Part shown: piece by piece, positions 47,016 through 57,590 of the stretch
Position numbering within the stretch: position 1 is the stretch's first letter
Layout of the letters: each line of letters opens with the position of its first letter
DNA from: Amylibacter sp.
GTDB lineage: Bacteria; Pseudomonadota; Alphaproteobacteria; Rhodobacterales; Rhodobacteraceae
Reading direction: 5' to 3'
Length of the DNA: 64,000 nt
NCBI GenBank assembly: GCA_021775355.1
Contig: JAJFHZ010000034.1
Location: 248,001-312,000, forward strand
The notes under the pieces: generated by a model
Seen by the model: the letters and a program-made list of their open reading frames with translations, nothing else
The model's database searches: none
Told to the model about the DNA's origin: nothing
Made by a program: the position numbers and the translations under genes

Positions 47016-49550
47016 GTGCTTCGAACTATTATATCTTTTGTCGGTTGGATATTCAGTTGGATAACCATTGGCATTGTTCTGGTGTCACTGATCCTTGGGG
47101 CGGTGTTTTTTATGTATGGCCGTGATCTGCCGGATCACGCGCGTCTTGCCAGTTATGAACCTAAGACAATCAGCAAAATATACTCGATTGAAGGTAAAGT
47201 AATCGATGAGTTTGCGCAGGAACGCAGGCTTTATACCCCGATTGATGAAATCCCCGATGTGGTGAAAAATGCATTTATTAGTGCTGAGGACAAGAATTTT
47301 TATCACCATAAAGGTTATGATCCACTTGGAATGATCAAGGCAGGGATTGATGCGGCACGTGGTAAACGTTTGCGTGGGGCTTCGACCATAACACAACAGG
47401 TAATGAAGAACTTCCTGCTATCAGGTGACAGATCGGTTGAACGCAAAATCAAAGAACTGATTTTGGCCTCACGCCTTGAAAGCACTTTGGATAAAGAACA
47501 AATTCTTCAATTGTATTTGAACGAGATTTTTCTGGGGCAAAATTCTTATGGAGTGTCAGCTGCGGCTGAAACTTATTTCGGTAAAGTGCTGGAGAATGTA
47601 ACCGTAGAAGAGGCGGCATATCTGGCGTCTTTACCCAAAGCCCCCAGTAAATACCATCCTGTACGTCAACGTGAACGGGCTGTTGCGCGGCGCAATTACG
47701 TTTTGGGCCAGATGGCAAATAACAGGTATATTTCGCAGGATCAGTTGAAAATCGCGTTGGAAACACCACTGAAAACTGTGCAAGCGGGCGATTATCTGTC
47801 TTTACGTGCGTTGCGCCAGCCACGTGATTATTTCACCGATGAAATTCGCCGTCAATTATCCGGCACCTTTGGTGAGGATGAATTTTTTGGTGGTGGCTTG
47901 GCTATCCGGGCCACGATGGATCCGGAATTGCAAAAAGTCGCAGCCCTTTCATTGCGCACGGGGCTTGAAAAATATGATCGTGCCTTACGGGTGTATAGGG
48001 GACCTACCGTAACAGTTGACCCTGCGTTGTTAGATAGCGAAGCTGCATGGCGTACTGCCCTGAGTGATGTGAAAGTTGCACGTGATATTGAAACATGGCA
48101 CGCGGCTGTGGTGCTAGAGGTTGGCGCGAAAAACGTTCGCATTGGAATTGAAGGTGTGGTTGATGATGTAGACGGGCATTTTCTGCCGATGTCAGAAATG
48201 ACATGGCGTCGTAAACGTGACGGAAAAACGTTAAACAAGGCCAAGAAACCAAGTGATATTCTTGCAGTAGGCGATGTTATCCACGTTAAAGCCATAGATA
48301 AAGACGGTGTTTTTCAAAACTGGTCATTGCGTCAAGTTCCCGAACTTCAAGGCGGGTTCATGGCGATGGATACCAATACGGGGCGTGTTATCGCCATGCA
48401 GGGCGGGTTTTCCTATCAATCCAGTGTGTTCAACCGTGCAACACAAGCTACGCGCCAACCGGGTTCATCGTTTAAACCGTTTGTATATGCTTCGGCATTG
48501 GACAGCGGTTATTCACCAGCAACGATCATTATCGATGCCCCGATTGAGGTTGAAACGCCGCAGGGTTTGTGGCGGCCCAAAAACTCTTCAAATACGTTTT
48601 ATGGTCCTGCACCCATGCGTATGGGAATTGAGAGGTCACGCAATTTGATGACCATCCGATTAGCTCAGGAAATCGGGATGAATGTTGTCGCGGATTATGC
48701 TGAACGTTTTGGCGTTTATGATGATATGGACGAATTCTTGGCCAATGCATTGGGTGCGCAGGAAACCACACTTTTCAAAATGGTGGCGGCATATGCAATG
48801 TTTGCAAATGGCGGTGAGCGGGTTGAACCGACCTTGGTCGACCGTGTGCAGAACCGTCGGGGCGAAACCGTATACCGTCATGACCGCAGGTCTTGTGTAG
48901 GCTGTGGGTCTAAAACAGTTGAAGTGGGTGTTGCCCCTGAAATTCAAAGTAACCGCCAACGTATAATGGATGATGTTACGGCATATCGTCTAACCTCAAT
49001 GATGCGCGGTGTGGTTGAACGGGGGACGGCCAGCAGCACGGTTAGGCTGGGGGTTCCTGTTGCCGGTAAAACCGGAACGACCAACGATGCAAAAGATGTT
49101 TGGTTTATAGGGTTTACACCTAATATTGTAGCGGGCTGCTACATGGGTTTTGACATTCCTCGCAGCATGGGGCGTGGCGCCTTTGGTGGAACGATGTGCG
49201 GCCCTGTTTTTGAAAGCTTCATGAAAGAAGCAATTGTTGCTTATGGTGCCGGTGAATTTAAAGTACCTGAAAATACATATTTCAGAAAATATGATCGTTA
49301 CAACGGTACCCGTTTACCTAATGACGCAACTGGTGAATTTGTTGTGGCCGAATTGTTTCGCGTTGGCGAAGAAAGCTTGGATGGTTTTGCCGATATTATT
49401 GATGGGGGCTGGGGGCTTGGATCTGATTTGTTGCTATTCGGACGCGGGGAAAGTGAACAGGATACCACAGTCAAAACCTCAACCGGGGAAGTTAAGAAAA
49501 TTCCCAAGAAAGCAACTTTTGGGTCGTTATCTGCGGGTGGTATTTATTAG
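47016..49550 (+). CDS. mrcA: Penicillin-binding protein 1A (bifunctional)
   Basis: Protein of 844 residues with a signal anchor (FSWITIGIVLVSLILGAVFF). The GT51 glycosyltransferase domain (about 60-230) has catalytic Glu in ISAEDKNFYHHKG and RGASTITQQVMKN. The transpeptidase domain has active-site Ser in QPGSSFKPF, SRN in ERSRNLM and KTGT in GKTGTTND. An OB-like insertion lies between them. Start GTG at 47016 with AAAGGGG 7 bases upstream. It follows the amidase gene; the pair is a standard alphaproteobacterial order. Confidence 0.97.
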   Translation: MLRTIISFVGWIFSWITIGIVLVSLILGAVFFMYGRDLPDHARLASYEPKTISKIYSIEGKVIDEFAQERRLYTPIDEIPDVVKNAFISAEDKNFYHHKGYDPLGMIKAGIDAARGKRLRGASTITQQVMKNFLLSGDRSVERKIKELILASRLESTLDKEQILQLYLNEIFLGQNSYGVSAAAETYFGKVLENVTVEEAAYLASLPKAPSKYHPVRQRERAVARRNYVLGQMANNRYISQDQLKIALETPLKTVQAGDYLSLRALRQPRDYFTDEIRRQLSGTFGEDEFFGGGLAIRATMDPELQKVAALSLRTGLEKYDRALRVYRGPTVTVDPALLDSEAAWRTALSDVKVARDIETWHAAVVLEVGAKNVRIGIEGVVDDVDGHFLPMSEMTWRRKRDGKTLNKAKKPSDILAVGDVIHVKAIDKDGVFQNWSLRQVPELQGGFMAMDTNTGRVIAMQGGFSYQSSVFNRATQATRQPGSSFKPFVYASALDSGYSPATIIIDAPIEVETPQGLWRPKNSSNTFYGPAPMRMGIERSRNLMTIRLAQEIGMNVVADYAERFGVYDDMDEFLANALGAQETTLFKMVAAYAMFANGGERVEPTLVDRVQNRRGETVYRHDRRSCVGCGSKTVEVGVAPEIQSNRQRIMDDVTAYRLTSMMRGVVERGTASSTVRLGVPVAGKTGTTNDAKDVWFIGFTPNIVAGCYMGFDIPRSMGRGAFGGTMCGPVFESFMKEAIVAYGAGEFKVPENTYFRKYDRYNGTRLPNDATGEFVVAELFRVGEESLDGFADIIDGGWGLGSDLLLFGRGESEQDTTVKTSTGEVKKIPKKATFGSLSAGGIY

Positions 49551-49614
49551 GGTGCTTTACCCTAGCGCATGGGTTTTGTAGAACAGCGTCGAACACTTTA
49601 GGTAAGCAGAACGT

Positions 49615-50742
49615 ATGCGCGCAGAAATTGAAAATATAGTTGTCGAGATTCAGGATGTTTTGGTTCTTCTAAAACAGCGCATGGGGTGGGATACGGCGTC
49701 GCACAGGCTAGAAGAATTCAATGCGATGTCTGAAGACCCCGACCTGTGGAATGATCCCGCAAAAGCCCAGAAACTGATGCGAGAGCGCCAGATTTTGGTG
49801 GATGCGATGGATGCTTATAAAACATTGGCGCAGGAGCTGGGCGACAATATAGAGCTTATTGAACTGGGTGAGATAGAAGAAGACCAAGAGGTGGTGGATG
49901 AAGCCGAGAAAGCCATCAAGAAAATTCAAACACTTGCCGCTAAACGAAAGTTGGAAGCTCTTTTAAACGGCGAAGCCGACGCCAATGATGCGTTTTTGGA
50001 AGTTAAATCAGGGGCAGGTGGCACCGAAAGCTGCGACTGGGCGGCGATGCTGGCGCGTATGTATACCCGTTGGGCCGAAAAAAAGGGCTACAAGGTCGAA
50101 TTGCAATCGGAAACTGCGGGGGAAGAGGCAGGGATTAAATCCGCAACCTATAAAATTTCCGGACATAATGCCTATGGCTGGTTGAAATCCGAAAGCGGGG
50201 TACATCGTTTAGTGCGGATTTCCCCCTTTGATAGTGCAGCCAAGCGGCACACATCGTTCAGTGGGATCACGGTTTATCCCGTAGTCGATGATAATATTGA
50301 AATTGAGGTTAACATGTCGGATGTGCGCGTTGATACTTACCGGTCATCAGGGGCAGGTGGGCAGCATGTGAACACCACTGACAGTGCCGTACGAATGACC
50401 CATATTCCGACGGGGATTGTGGTGACATCATCAGTGAAATCACAGCATCAGAACCGTGATATTGCACTGAAAGCCTTGAAATCGCGCTTGTATCAGATGG
50501 AACTGGATCGCCGCAATCAGGCGGTGAATGAAGCCCATGAAAACAAAGGTGACGCAGGGTGGGGCAACCAAATTCGATCCTATGTATTGCAGCCCTATCA
50601 AATGGTTAAAGACCTGCGCACTAGTACGGAAACTTCTGACACCCAAGGGGTATTAGATGGGGATTTGGATGATTTTATGGCGGCGGTTCTGGCGCAAGAT
50701 GCGGTGGGTAAAAGCCGTGGTGAAGCGAACGCGGAATCTTAA
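49615..50742 (+). CDS. prfB: Peptide chain release factor 2
   Basis: Protein of 375 residues reading UGA and UAA. The tripeptide anticodon SPF lies in RISPFDSAAKRH and the GGQ catalytic motif in SSGAGGQHVNTTDSAVR. The frame runs without the internal UGA frameshift found in enteric prfB, as is usual in alphaproteobacteria. It follows the PBP1A gene by 64 bp and is closed by a terminator. Confidence 0.97.
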   Translation: MRAEIENIVVEIQDVLVLLKQRMGWDTASHRLEEFNAMSEDPDLWNDPAKAQKLMRERQILVDAMDAYKTLAQELGDNIELIELGEIEEDQEVVDEAEKAIKKIQTLAAKRKLEALLNGEADANDAFLEVKSGAGGTESCDWAAMLARMYTRWAEKKGYKVELQSETAGEEAGIKSATYKISGHNAYGWLKSESGVHRLVRISPFDSAAKRHTSFSGITVYPVVDDNIEIEVNMSDVRVDTYRSSGAGGQHVNTTDSAVRMTHIPTGIVVTSSVKSQHQNRDIALKALKSRLYQMELDRRNQAVNEAHENKGDAGWGNQIRSYVLQPYQMVKDLRTSTETSDTQGVLDGDLDDFMAAVLAQDAVGKSRGEANAES

Positions 50743-50752
50743 ATGCACATAT

Positions 50753-50782
50753 AAAAACCCGCCTCATCGAAGCGGGTTTTTT
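50753..50782 (+). terminator. Terminator of prfB
   Basis: AAAACCCGC (50754-50762) pairs with GCGGGTTTT (50772-50780), loop CTCATCGAA, T-tail of six. It ends 20 bases before the convergent bactofilin stop and may serve both. Confidence 0.9.
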
Positions 50783-50802
50783 GAATTAGAATCATTGATA
50801 AA

Positions 50803-51297
50803 TCAGGATGCTTTCGGTTGTACTTTTCCTATGGTCTTGGAAGATGATAATGGATCTTCTTCACGGCGAACCGAGCCTTCGAAATGCGCGCCGCTTTCAA
50901 TCGCGATAGTTTTATGGATGATGTCGCCTTCAACCCGTGCTGTTGCAGTCAGGCGTACTTTCAACCCACGCACCGTGCCTGCGACGTGACCATTTACCAC
51001 AACATCATCAGCAACAACTTCACCTTTGATGCGTGCGCTTTCGCCAATTGTCAGAAGGTGGGCACGTACATCGCCAACAATTTCACCTTCGATCTGAATA
51101 TCGCCAGCTGTCTTGATATTGCCTTTGATATGCAGATCAGTAGACAGAATAGACGCAGGCGGTTTGGCCTTTGCAGTGACAGGTGATGGGGCGGAAGACA
51201 TTGATGAAGCCTTTGCTGAATCAGGTTTTCTATCCATTGCCGATTTCGCAGGTTCCGGTTTCTTTGCCGGTTCATTTATTTTGCTTTTAGAAAACAT
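50803..51297 (-). CDS. bacM: Bactofilin (polymer-forming cytoskeletal protein)
   Basis: Protein of 164 residues. A Pro/Lys/Ala-rich N-terminal tail (1-48) is followed by the bactofilin beta-helix (about 50-145), seen as repeats of hydrophobic triplets: TDLHIKGNIKTAGDIQIEGE, RIKGEVVADDVVVNGHVAG and EGDIIHKTIAIESGAHFEG. Its start overlaps the end of the M23 peptidase gene by 11 bases. Bactofilin and M23 peptidase pairs are known to localise peptidoglycan hydrolysis in several bacteria. Confidence 0.93.
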   Translation of the reverse strand: MFSKSKINEPAKKPEPAKSAMDRKPDSAKASSMSSAPSPVTAKAKPPASILSTDLHIKGNIKTAGDIQIEGEIVGDVRAHLLTIGESARIKGEVVADDVVVNGHVAGTVRGLKVRLTATARVEGDIIHKTIAIESGAHFEGSVRREEDPLSSSKTIGKVQPKAS

Positions 51298-52603
51298 CGT
51301 TAGCAGCCTTTATATATTTCATTGCGTTTACAGGGTTTCCGTCTATGCGGATTTCGTAATGCAGGTGGACGCCCGTACTACGGCCAGAATTCCCCATAGC
51401 ACCTATCTTATCACCGCGCGACACCTTTTGTCCCTTTTTAACGTCGATACGATTTAAATGAGCGTAATATGTCTCAAAGCCCTGTTTGTGCCGGATCTTG
51501 ATCAGGCGACCATAACCGGATTGGCGACCTGCAAATGTGACAACGCCGTCTGCAGTTGCGACAATTCGGGTTCCTAACGGGCCTGCCATGTCTGTACCGT
51601 TATGCCTGCGCCAACCGCCGGTTTTAGGGTCGCGCCGACCGCCGAACCCGCTGGTATATCTGTATGAGCCACGCACGGGGTTGGACAGCGGTACTTTATT
51701 ACCCGCAATTTTAAGAAGGTTTACCCTATCAAGGGCTTTCAATAGTCCGTTGGCGCGCAGGCTGTTGCTATTATCACCAGCACCTTTGCTGGAAATGGTT
51801 AATTCGGTCAATGGCCCGCCAGTTCCAGAATAGCCGCGACGAACATCATTCAACAAGGCATCGGTATTGATGCCGGATTTACTCAAGGCACGTTCCAGCG
51901 GTGACAAGGACACTTCAACTGCGTCTTCAAGGCGGCTGAATATCTGTTCGTTTTTGAGTCGCGCCAATTCAGTATTAAAAGCCAACTCTTGTGCATATTG
52001 TTTTGCTTCGGCGGCATCAGTTGCAAGGATTTGGCGTTGATCCACAGATGTATTTAATTCTTGCGATATTATGGCAAGGGTTTTGTTTAATTCTTCGGTG
52101 GCGTCCAAATGCAATGATTTATTACCGGTGGCATCCTGCAACTCTGCCAACAAGTTGTCCGAGTTGCGCACGGCAACATCACGGGACTTGATCGCATCTT
52201 GCAGTTTTGTTTGCATGATATGCAATCCGGTTGCCAATTCGCGTCTTTGTTCCTCGGCTTCCAAGAGGTCGGTTTGTTGTTCAGAAATCTGATTTAGCGC
52301 CACATAGAATTGTTCTTGTGCTGCCTGTGCTTCCAGTGAGCGTCGGTCACGTTCTGCTGAAAGTGTATTGATCCGAAGCTCGTAAGCTTGTTTCTGATCT
52401 TCTGCACGGTTGCTGTCAGAGCGTGATTCCAACATTTCGATACCGAGAATTGCGGTTGCAATCATCATCCAAGAAAAGCTGGCTGTTGCCATAATTCCGA
52501 TAAATAATTGGGATTTTGACTTTAGCGTTAAAAAACGCGTTGAGCTATCGGTCCGTATATAAATCCGTTGTTCGGGCAAGTATTTGTTTAAGGCATTTTT
52601 CAT
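51287..52603 (-). CDS. Membrane-anchored M23 (LytM) peptidoglycan endopeptidase
   Basis: Protein of 438 residues. One membrane helix (about 32-55, IGIMATASFSWMMIATAILG), then a coiled coil (65-215) rich in Glu/Gln/Leu, then the LytM domain (about 310-425) with zinc ligands in HNGTDMAGP and HLHYEIR, and ADGVVTFAGRQSGYGRLIKI. All catalytic residues look intact. It is likely to work with the bactofilin encoded downstream. The first promoter must lie in the 180-bp gap upstream. Confidence 0.92.
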   Translation of the reverse strand: MKNALNKYLPEQRIYIRTDSSTRFLTLKSKSQLFIGIMATASFSWMMIATAILGIEMLESRSDSNRAEDQKQAYELRINTLSAERDRRSLEAQAAQEQFYVALNQISEQQTDLLEAEEQRRELATGLHIMQTKLQDAIKSRDVAVRNSDNLLAELQDATGNKSLHLDATEELNKTLAIISQELNTSVDQRQILATDAAEAKQYAQELAFNTELARLKNEQIFSRLEDAVEVSLSPLERALSKSGINTDALLNDVRRGYSGTGGPLTELTISSKGAGDNSNSLRANGLLKALDRVNLLKIAGNKVPLSNPVRGSYRYTSGFGGRRDPKTGGWRRHNGTDMAGPLGTRIVATADGVVTFAGRQSGYGRLIKIRHKQGFETYYAHLNRIDVKKGQKVSRGDKIGAMGNSGRSTGVHLHYEIRIDGNPVNAMKYIKAANDVF

Positions 52604-52783
52604 GCTTTTTGATCACCGTTCATTTCCTGTCACCTCGCGTTCCTGTTTCCAATGGAAGCAAGTGTCATTTTTTTAAGCAAAATTTACATACTAATCAACA
52701 AAATACGAATAACTTGTCCGATTTATGACGTGTTTTTAGAGTATTAGGCGATTTTACGCTTATTTAACTCTTGTTGGTGCGCT

Positions 52784-53611
52784 TTATTTCTTTACTTTTG
52801 TTTCTGCAACCATCGGCCAGTAAAAATCTGGTGGAATGCCGGCTTCGGCTCTTTTTTCATCATTAAAGGGTGGTTTCAACCCACCGGAAAAGTATTTTTT
52901 TACCAACGCATGAAAGCAATCTTTAGGGTCATATTCATGGCGACCGCATAGAAAGTGAAACCATTTCGACCCGTAAGCAACATGGCCTACTTCCTCGGCA
53001 TATATTATTTCCAGAGCATCTACTGTTTCTGTATCTTTCACTGACTTGAATAGATTTATCATACCGGGTGTGACATCCAATCCGCGGGCTTCCAATACCA
53101 TTGGCACGATTGCCAAACGGCCAATGAAATCTGTAGCCGTATCTGTTGCGGCCTGCCACATGCCGGCATGGGCGACCAAATCACCATAGAATGATCCCAT
53201 AGCTTCAAGTCTGTTGCATAACAGATTGAAGTGTTTAGATTCTTCGTCAGCAGCCTTTACCCAGTCATCATAGTAACCACGCGGCATGTCGATATGGGCA
53301 AAGCGCGGAATAATGTCCCAATGCAAATCAACTGCATTCAATTCGATATGAGCAATTGCGTGTAATAGGGCGACCCTGCCTTTAGGTGTACCCGTGCGGC
53401 GGCGCGGAACATCCCGCGGGGCCATTAGTTCCGGTTTTACTGGTCTGCTGGGAAATACTGGTGGTTGTGTATTCCCGATATCCAGCGGTTTTCCGGCAGC
53501 AACACTGTCAAACCATAATACGGCGGCTTCGTGTGAGATACGTGTTTTTTCGCGCCCATCGGCTGTTGTTAAGACGCGGCAAGCCAGTTCGGTCAGGGTG
53601 GGGCGTGTCAT
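52784..53611 (-). CDS. DUF455 ferritin-like family protein
   Basis: Protein of 275 residues. The ferritin-like helical domain shows the metal-ligand pattern: HAIAHIELNAVDLHWD, then AADEESKHFNLLCNRLEAMG, and IYAEEVGHVAYGSKWFHFLC. These are EXXH pairs of a di-iron site. Function is not known; the family is common in alphaproteobacteria. The start at 53611 overlaps the bcp stop as ATGA, so it is coupled to the peroxiredoxin, which suggests an iron or oxidative stress role. Confidence 0.85.
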   Translation of the reverse strand: MTRPTLTELACRVLTTADGREKTRISHEAAVLWFDSVAAGKPLDIGNTQPPVFPSRPVKPELMAPRDVPRRRTGTPKGRVALLHAIAHIELNAVDLHWDIIPRFAHIDMPRGYYDDWVKAADEESKHFNLLCNRLEAMGSFYGDLVAHAGMWQAATDTATDFIGRLAIVPMVLEARGLDVTPGMINLFKSVKDTETVDALEIIYAEEVGHVAYGSKWFHFLCGRHEYDPKDCFHALVKKYFSGGLKPPFNDEKRAEAGIPPDFYWPMVAETKVKK

Positions 53612-54069
53612 AAGGTAAGTACTGCATTTAAAACCGCATCCACATGGCCTTTGACGCGAACCTTGCGCCATATTTCACGTAAAATTCCGTCACCGTCGAT
53701 TAGAAATGTTGTTCGTTCGATACCCATATATATTTTGCCGTACATGGATTTTTCCTTCCAAACCCCAAAATCTTCACACATTTGACCAGTGAAATCGGAT
53801 AAAAGCGGGATTTCCAAATTGTGTTTGGCAATAAACTTGTCATGTTTTGTTACGCTGTCTTTTGACACACCAATTACTGATGCACCCGCTGCATTGAAAT
53901 TTACAAGGTTTTGGGTGAAATCAATCGCCTCTTTTGTGCATCCCGGTGTATCGTCTTTTGGGTAAAAATAGATCACAAGTATACGTCCCTTGTAATCGTT
54001 CAAACCCAAAGTACCCTGACCATCGCGTGGTATACTAAAATTTGGCGATTTTTCTCCGATTTTTAACAA
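53608..54069 (-). CDS. bcp: Thiol peroxidase of the Bcp/PrxQ type
   Basis: Protein of 153 residues that reduces peroxides. The peroxidatic Cys44 is in YPKDDTPGCTKEAIDF. The usual partner cysteine five residues later is replaced by Ile49, so it must use another resolving Cys (Cys98 in GQMCEDFG) or work as a 1-Cys enzyme. The start codon is TTG at 54069, decided by AGAGG 6 bases before. Its stop overlaps the DUF455 start. Confidence 0.93.
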   Translation of the reverse strand: MLKIGEKSPNFSIPRDGQGTLGLNDYKGRILVIYFYPKDDTPGCTKEAIDFTQNLVNFNAAGASVIGVSKDSVTKHDKFIAKHNLEIPLLSDFTGQMCEDFGVWKEKSMYGKIYMGIERTTFLIDGDGILREIWRKVRVKGHVDAVLNAVLTL

Positions 54070-54189
54070 GTTACACCTCTATCTATGGAGTTTGTTGGTA
54101 AGAATGATTAACTATGGTGTACATGTAGAATTAGCGTTTGAATATATAGATCGAACGCAATTTAGAAAAGTAGGGAAGTTTCCCATAAT

Positions 54190-57100
54190 ATGAGCGCGAA
54201 ACGCGACGCAATTCAGAGCACTGCTAAGCCCAAATCGACTTTGGGTAGATGGGTAGTGCGTGTCTTATCGTTACTGATTATGGTCAGCTTTCTTTTGGCC
54301 TTGGCACTGGGAGCGTTACTTATACGTTTGAAATCCGGACCTTTGGAAGTGCCAGGAGTGCAAGAAGCCGTTTCAGAACTGGTCAAGGACGCCATCAATG
54401 ATTTTGATATAAAGATTGGTGCGGTTTCATTGGTTGCAGCTGATGAAGGTATAAATGTGCTGGCTCAATTAACGGATTTACAAATTTTCACTAAAACGGG
54501 GCAAAAAATTGCAGAGCTACCGATTGTGCGGGCTAAACTTGATTCAATAAAGCTCATCCGCGAAGGGATTGAAGTTGAAACGATAGAAATCATCGGGGCG
54601 GAATTTCGATTTTTACGCGACAGGAATGGTAAATATAACATTCTGCCACCTGGCAATGATAATACTGACGTCATCAAGACTAAAATGATATTTGACGCCG
54701 CTAATATCGCCGCACGGAAGTCACCTTTGCGTAATTTACGGCTGATTGACATGATTGACACCAATCTTGTTTATATTGACCAGAAAAAGTCGCGTGTGTG
54801 GACCACATCCAAAGCGCGGATGCAGTCAATACGCGAAGGTGATGTCATAACCGCGAATGCAAATGTTGTTATGGCGACGAAAGATAGGGCTGACACATCA
54901 GTGGGGCTGCGGTTTTCCTATGGTCTAGACAATGATTTCTTCGGTTTCGGATTTAAGTTTGAACAGGCCGCAACGGTTGATCTGGCCGACCAAGTTCCGG
55001 CATTGGATTGGTTGCGCAGTTTTGATGCTGCCGTAACCGGTTCCATAAACGCGGAAGTAAAGATTGACGGTGTTCTGGATAGCTTGTCCGGGGTTTTGGA
55101 GACCGAAAAGGGCCAGTTACACGATAGCCCAGATGCGGAACCGATTAAATTCAGCAACGTGAAGACGTATTTTGAATATGCAAAAGAAACGGACAGCCTG
55201 AATTTTACACAAATTATAGCAAAAAGCGCTGTGGGAAGTATTTCAGGCGAAGGGTCCGTTGCACTATTTCGCAATAAGGCAGGGGCCGTTGAAGCAGTGT
55301 CTGGATCTGTTGCATTGTCTGAGTTGCAGATATATCCACAAGACGTTTTTGCGCAACCACTTGTCTTTGAGCAAGCCAAGGCGAACGTACACATTACGCT
55401 GTCGCCTTTTTCCGCAACACTTGAAAGTGGGCAACTGACAGCGGGTGATCTTAAAATGTTGGTAGTTGGCTCTTCTGTTGCAGGCGATACATATTGGAAC
55501 AGTTCCTATTTTGTCAGGTTTAATGAGGTCAGACATGATCAAGTGATGAAATACTGGCCGCTTCAAGCGAAACCAAAAACCCGTTCTTGGCTTGAAAAAA
55601 ACATTCTGGACGGGGTTGCAAAAAATGGTATCGGACAACTGCATAGCCGCAATGGCAAGGCGAGCGTGGATTTGAAATTCGATATTGATCAGGGGAAAGT
55701 GCGTTACCTGAAAACCTTACCCGTCTTACAAGAAGCAAAAGGGCGCGGACATCTGACTGAGAAAACGTTCAAGGCAGAATTGTCACATGGTTATGTTATT
55801 GCCTCGAATAATCAACGAATTGATGTGATGGATTCTGTTTTTTATGTTCCTGATCTTACTGTAAAACCTGCGTATGGTGACGTTTATTTAAACATAAAAA
55901 GCGGGCTACAGGCGGGTTTAAGCATCTTGGATGAAAAGCCGTTTGAGTTTTTGAAAAAATCCAATTTAAAGCCTACATTGGCTAGAGGCGATGTTGTTGC
56001 GACCGGAACGCTTCATGTGCCTTTGGTTAAGGGAACCAAACCTGATCAGGTGGAATTTCAAGCCACTGCCCAAGTTACAAATCTGATGTCGAAAACATTG
56101 GTGAAAAACCGCACGGTGACGGCGAAAAAGCTTGTCGTACATGCCAATGACAAAAATGTTGAACTAAATGGGAAGGTTGAATTGGATGGTATTCCCACTC
56201 AAACACAATGGATTATGCCCATTGGTAAAAAATATAAAAAACAATCTGAACTGATCTCAGACGTTATGCTGAATGAAGGGAATTTAACTCAATTGGGTGT
56301 GCAATTCGAAAAGGGTGCCATATCTGGCGAAGCACCTGCACAGATGCGGGTTACACTGAAGCCAAAGCAAATGCCTAAATATACTTTGACATCTGATATG
56401 GCAGGCTTGGGTATGAATATCCGTTCTTTGAATTGGGCTAAGCCAAAGGCATCAAAAGGCAAACTTTTGTTGAATGGCACATTGGGTGACAATTTTACAA
56501 TTGATAACCTGTCGGTGATTGCATCGGGATTGGCTGCGAAAGGGGGCGTAAAATTGAATGCCGATAATAGTTTTAGGCGGGCAGATTTTTCAAACCTGAC
56601 GGTTGGGAATTGGCTGAATGCAGTAGTTTCCATTGAAAACACGGATGGTAATACATCAAAGATAACAGTCAGCAGCGGTTCGGCTGATTTACGCAATGTC
56701 AGTTTTTCCAAAGGCGCAAAAACCGGTGCACCTATGGACGTAACTCTGGATCGCCTTATTCTTGCGGATGGTATTATATTAACAAATTTACGCGCCAAGC
56801 TGCGCAACGAACAGGGCTTGCGGGGGACTTATAGCGCGCGCGTGAATGGCGGGGCGGAAATTACCGGATCAATTTTCCCACAAGAGAACGGGACAGCGGC
56901 CGAGATAAATGCGGTTGATGCAGGTGCAGTATTGCGATCAGCGAACCTTTATAGCAAAGGTGTCGGCGGAAATTTGCGTCTAGTTATTGTACCCTTGGGG
57001 GAAAAGGGGCAATATCACGGGACGTTCCAAATCAAGAAAGTAAAGGTCAAGCAAGACAATGTTTTGGCCGACATTCTGAACGGTATTAGTGTTGTGGGGC

Positions 57101-57549
57101 TTTTACAACAATTGTCGGGGGATGGCATTGTTTTTGAAACGATCGATGGTCAATTTACCCTGAAACCTGAAGGGGTAGAGTTGCGCGAAACCAGTGCCGT
57201 GGGGATCTCGATCGGGATAACACTGGACGGAAATTATAATTCCAACACGAAACATGTTAATTTTGAAGGCGTTATGACCCCGCTTTATGCGGTCAATGGT
57301 ACGTTTGAGCGTGTTTTCGGCAAGGTTTTTGGGCGCCGTAAAGGTGAAGGGGTTTTCAGTTTTGTTTATAAAGTGGTAGGTCCCTCCAATGCCCCCAAAG
57401 TCAGTGTGAACCCGTTATCTATATTGGCCCCAGGTGTTTTGCGCGAGGTTTTCCGAAAAGACATTCCTGATGTTGGCAAGGCGGAGGTTACAGAAACTGA
57501 AAAGTTGCCACAGACCCGGGCAATATTGGCGCCTGAGGCAGATCGATAA
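54190..57549 (+). CDS. AsmA/YhdP-like giant envelope protein
   Basis: Protein of 1119 residues. A membrane helix (about 22-45, [20 protein letters not shown]) is followed by a very long beta-rich periplasmic region with a DUF3971-like part (about 250-600) and an AsmA C-terminal-like part (about 850-1100; [20 protein letters not shown] and [20 protein letters not shown]). YhdP, TamB and AsmA relatives act as bridges for phospholipid transport to the outer membrane. There is no TamA neighbour, so YhdP-type is the better call. It precedes queA by 41 bp. Confidence 0.82.
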   Translation: MSAKRDAIQSTAKPKSTLGRWVVRVLSLLIMVSFLLALALGALLIRLKSGPLEVPGVQEAVSELVKDAINDFDIKIGAVSLVAADEGINVLAQLTDLQIFTKTGQKIAELPIVRAKLDSIKLIREGIEVETIEIIGAEFRFLRDRNGKYNILPPGNDNTDVIKTKMIFDAANIAARKSPLRNLRLIDMIDTNLVYIDQKKSRVWTTSKARMQSIREGDVITANANVVMATKDRADTSVGLRFSYGLDNDFFGFGFKFEQAATVDLADQVPALDWLRSFDAAVTGSINAEVKIDGVLDSLSGVLETEKGQLHDSPDAEPIKFSNVKTYFEYAKETDSLNFTQIIAKSAVGSISGEGSVALFRNKAGAVEAVSGSVALSELQIYPQDVFAQPLVFEQAKANVHITLSPFSATLESGQLTAGDLKMLVVGSSVAGDTYWNSSYFVRFNEVRHDQVMKYWPLQAKPKTRSWLEKNILDGVAKNGIGQLHSRNGKASVDLKFDIDQGKVRYLKTLPVLQEAKGRGHLTEKTFKAELSHGYVIASNNQRIDVMDSVFYVPDLTVKPAYGDVYLNIKSGLQAGLSILDEKPFEFLKKSNLKPTLARGDVVATGTLHVPLVKGTKPDQVEFQATAQVTNLMSKTLVKNRTVTAKKLVVHANDKNVELNGKVELDGIPTQTQWIMPIGKKYKKQSELISDVMLNEGNLTQLGVQFEKGAISGEAPAQMRVTLKPKQMPKYTLTSDMAGLGMNIRSLNWAKPKASKGKLLLNGTLGDNFTIDNLSVIASGLAAKGGVKLNADNSFRRADFSNLTVGNWLNAVVSIENTDGNTSKITVSSGSADLRNVSFSKGAKTGAPMDVTLDRLILADGIILTNLRAKLRNEQGLRGTYSARVNGGAEITGSIFPQENGTAAEINAVDAGAVLRSANLYSKGVGGNLRLVIVPLGEKGQYHGTFQIKKVKVKQDNVLADILNGISVVGLLQQLSGDGIVFETIDGQFTLKPEGVELRETSAVGISIGITLDGNYNSNTKHVNFEGVMTPLYAVNGTFERVFGKVFGRRKGEGVFSFVYKVVGPSNAPKVSVNPLSILAPGVLREVFRKDIPDVGKAEVTETEKLPQTRAILAPEADR

Positions 57550-57590
57550 GCGGCTTGAATTTAACATTGCATCACGCCACAAGGTGCCAC

